Below, piece after piece: positions 14,216 through 15,544 of a DNA stretch of 15,544 nucleotides. The stretch covers positions 1-15,544 of the forward strand of contig JBAXLO010000103.1 of the NCBI GenBank assembly GCA_037134755.1, read 5' to 3'. The notes under the pieces are model-generated. The model was not told the origin of the DNA. It made no database searches and was given only the letters and a program-made list of their open reading frames with translations. The stretch is from JBAXLO01 sp037134755. Lineage in GTDB: Bacteria > Bacteroidota > Bacteroidia > Bacteroidales > JACABE01. The position numbers and the translations under genes were made by a program. The stretch's first letter is position 1, and every line of letters begins with the position of its first letter.

Positions 14216-14353
14216 ATGAGCAATTATATAATATTTTGGCTAATGGATAAAGATATGCACAATATATTCTGTTATTTGTGCAAATACTATTTCATATGCA
14301 CAAGCTTTGTGCATAACAATTTCTCTTTTGTTAGGATAAATTCTTTATTATGA
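14216..14353 (+). CDS. Possible 45-codon small ORF coupled to hsdS
   Basis: The frame starts four bases after the Abi stop, begins MSNYIIFWLMDKDMHNIFC and ends NNFSFVRINSLL. Its TGA (14351-14353) overlaps the hsdS ATG. It is rich in aromatic and hydrophobic residues and could be a small membrane peptide. However, much of it is encoded by GCACAA inverted-repeat DNA, so it may be noncoding regulatory sequence read in an open frame. Confidence 0.25.
   Translation: MSNYIIFWLMDKDMHNIFCYLCKYYFICTSFVHNNFSFVRINSLL
14254..14315. repeat. GCACAA/TTGTGC inverted-repeat cluster before hsdS
   Basis: Four hexamers alternate in orientation: GCACAA at 14257 and 14298, TTGTGC at 14276 and 14307. The right pair forms TATGCACAA-GCT-TTGTGCATA (14295-14315, 9-bp arms). 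TATTTG-TG-CAAATA (about 14273-14286) forms a smaller dyad. They lie 35-95 bases before the hsdS start and could be an operator or an mRNA hairpin. The segment can also be cut into 20-21-base AT-start units like the array at 10621. Confidence 0.6.
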
Positions 14354-15544
14354 GTGAATGGAAGGAATATAAGCTGGGTGAACTTATAGATGTAAAACAT
14401 GGTTTTGCTTTTAAAGGAAGTAATATAATTGATGAATTAACTCCAAATATTCTTGTCACACCTGGTAATTTTCATATTGGAGGTGGCTTTAAAAATTCAA
14501 AATTCAAATATTTTAATTCTGAATTTCCAAAAGAATATATTTTGAATGAGGATGATGTTGTTGTAACTATGACTGATTTAAGTCAGAAAACTGATACATT
14601 AGGGTATTCTGCAAAAATCCCTAAAAAAGAAGGATTTAATTTTCTACATAATCAACGTATAGGTTTAGTTAAATTTATTTCAAAAGAAGTCAATAAAGAT
14701 TTTATATATTGGTTGATGAGAACAGAAAGTTATCAAGGTTTTATTGTTGGTTCAGCAAGTGGAACTTCAATAATGCATACTGCTCCATCAAGAATAAAAG
14801 AATTTTGTTTTAGACTTCCCCCACTTCCCGAGCAAATCCAAATAGCTTCTATTTTAAGTAGCTTAGATGATAAAATAGATTTACTGCACCGCCAAAACAA
14901 AACCCTTGAACAATTAGCCGAAACATTATTTAGGCAGTGGTTTGTGGAGGAGGCAGAGGAAAGTTGGGAAGAAAAAACTATTTCTGATATTATAGAAGTA
15001 AGAGATGGAACACATGATTCACCAAAACAAACTGAAAATGGAAAGTATTTAATTACTTCAAAACATTTAAAATCTAATGGTATTGATTATGAAAATGCTT
15101 ATAAAATTTCAGAAACAGATTTTAATGAAGTAAACAAAAGAAGTAAAGTTGATATTGATGATATTTTATTTTCAATGATAGGCACATTAGGTTTAATTCA
15201 TTATGTAGTTAAAGAACCGGACTTTGCAATAAAGAATATTGGACTGTTTAAGAGTTCACAAAAACCTTTTTTTGCTAAATTTCTTTTTCTTTTATTGAAA
15301 AGTCCCCAAGGTAAAAGATTTATCCATGAAAATGCAGATGGTTCAACACAAGAATATATTACTCTTGGAAATCTAAGAAATTTTAAATTCAAATATCCTG
15401 GTGAACATCAAATCAAAGGATTTGATATAGATGTCCAGCCATATTTTGAAAAAATAATATCTAATTCAAAACAAATACAAACTCTCACACAGCTTCGTGA
15501 TACCTTATTACCAAAGCTAATGAGTGGGGAGGTGAGGGTGGGAA
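14350..15544 (+). CDS. hsdS: Type I restriction-modification specificity subunit HsdS (3' end beyond window)
   Basis: HsdS recognises the two halves of the target sequence for HsdM and HsdR. The frame from the ATG at 14350 is open for 398 codons to the window edge. TRD1 spans about residues 1-155, beginning MSEWKEYKLGELIDVKHG. The first conserved helical region follows, LPPLPEQIQIASILSSLDDK (156-175) and ending LAETLFRQWF (189-198). TRD2 is about 205-350, starting WEEKTISDIIEVRDGTH and ending near GSTQEYITLGNLRNFKF. The second conserved region ends RDTLLPKLMSGEVRV (383-397), so the protein is almost complete and the stop should lie within a few codons. The start overlaps a 45-codon frame by ATGA. 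No inverted copy of a TRD is seen here, so phase-variable shuffling is not shown. The missing HsdR gene is expected downstream. Confidence 0.95.
   Translation, partial: MSEWKEYKLGELIDVKHGFAFKGSNIIDELTPNILVTPGNFHIGGGFKNSKFKYFNSEFPKEYILNEDDVVVTMTDLSQKTDTLGYSAKIPKKEGFNFLHNQRIGLVKFISKEVNKDFIYWLMRTESYQGFIVGSASGTSIMHTAPSRIKEFCFRLPPLPEQIQIASILSSLDDKIDLLHRQNKTLEQLAETLFRQWFVEEAEESWEEKTISDIIEVRDGTHDSPKQTENGKYLITSKHLKSNGIDYENAYKISETDFNEVNKRSKVDIDDILFSMIGTLGLIHYVVKEPDFAIKNIGLFKSSQKPFFAKFLFLLLKSPQGKRFIHENADGSTQEYITLGNLRNFKFKYPGEHQIKGFDIDVQPYFEKIISNSKQIQTLTQLRDTLLPKLMSGEVRVG

Noticed and set aside
14350..15544. HsdS as a truncated or phase-variable pseudogene
   Set aside because: The frame is open with both TRDs and both conserved regions; it only lacks its end because the window stops. 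No inverted TRD copy or recombinase is visible.

Overview
The window comes from an AT-rich Bacteroidota genome, most likely of the order Bacteroidales. The evidence is the gene content (long-form bL25, C69 dipeptidase, PyrK/PyrD pair, NA37-type nucleoid protein), the absence of Shine-Dalgarno sequences before starts, and repeated Bacteroidota-type -7 elements (TAnnTTTG) 25-50 bases upstream of genes. I cannot name a species.

Layout. A cut-off tRNA-Leu(CAA) on the minus strand lies divergent from a plus-strand housekeeping block: prs (PRPP synthase), rplY (bL25/CTC), a strong terminator, then pth (peptidyl-tRNA hydrolase). From about 2470 to 3420 the sequence is accessory: a decayed reading frame, then a 159-codon frame built on ten exact 21-bp units (heptapeptide NRPNDLV), ending in AATTCG repeats and a terminator. 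A secreted C69 dipeptidase (3589-5328) converges on a minus-strand operon across a two-way terminator. That operon, in transcription order, is a holin-4 family membrane protein, a NimA-like flavoprotein, pyrK and pyrD. PyrK and PyrD together form class 1B dihydroorotate dehydrogenase, so the operon serves pyrimidine synthesis. A minus-strand nucleoside-recognition (gate) membrane protein and a plus-strand nucleoid-associated protein follow.

From 10333 to 11475 there is no convincing gene. This stretch holds a diverged array of 26 units, 23 of them exactly 21 bp, and a cluster of REP-like hairpins. It separates the housekeeping region from a defence locus that begins with a TACATTTG promoter: hsdM, a 77-codon gene, possible tiny coupled frames, an Abi/HEPN-like gene, and hsdS, which runs off the window. 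No hsdR is in the window; it may lie downstream. HsdM and HsdS would form the type I modification enzyme, and the Abi protein is a candidate backup abortive-infection effector in the same transcript.

Most notable: (1) the 21-bp phased array at 10621-11166; (2) two palindromic repeat elements that appear to sit in frame inside hsdM, extending the protein without breaking it; (3) recurrence of a roughly 21-bp period at three separate loci (3008, 10621 and, weakly, 14215); (4) an Abi gene plus several ATGA-overlapping small frames between hsdM and hsdS. Homology statements rest on recognition of motifs by eye; no database search was made.
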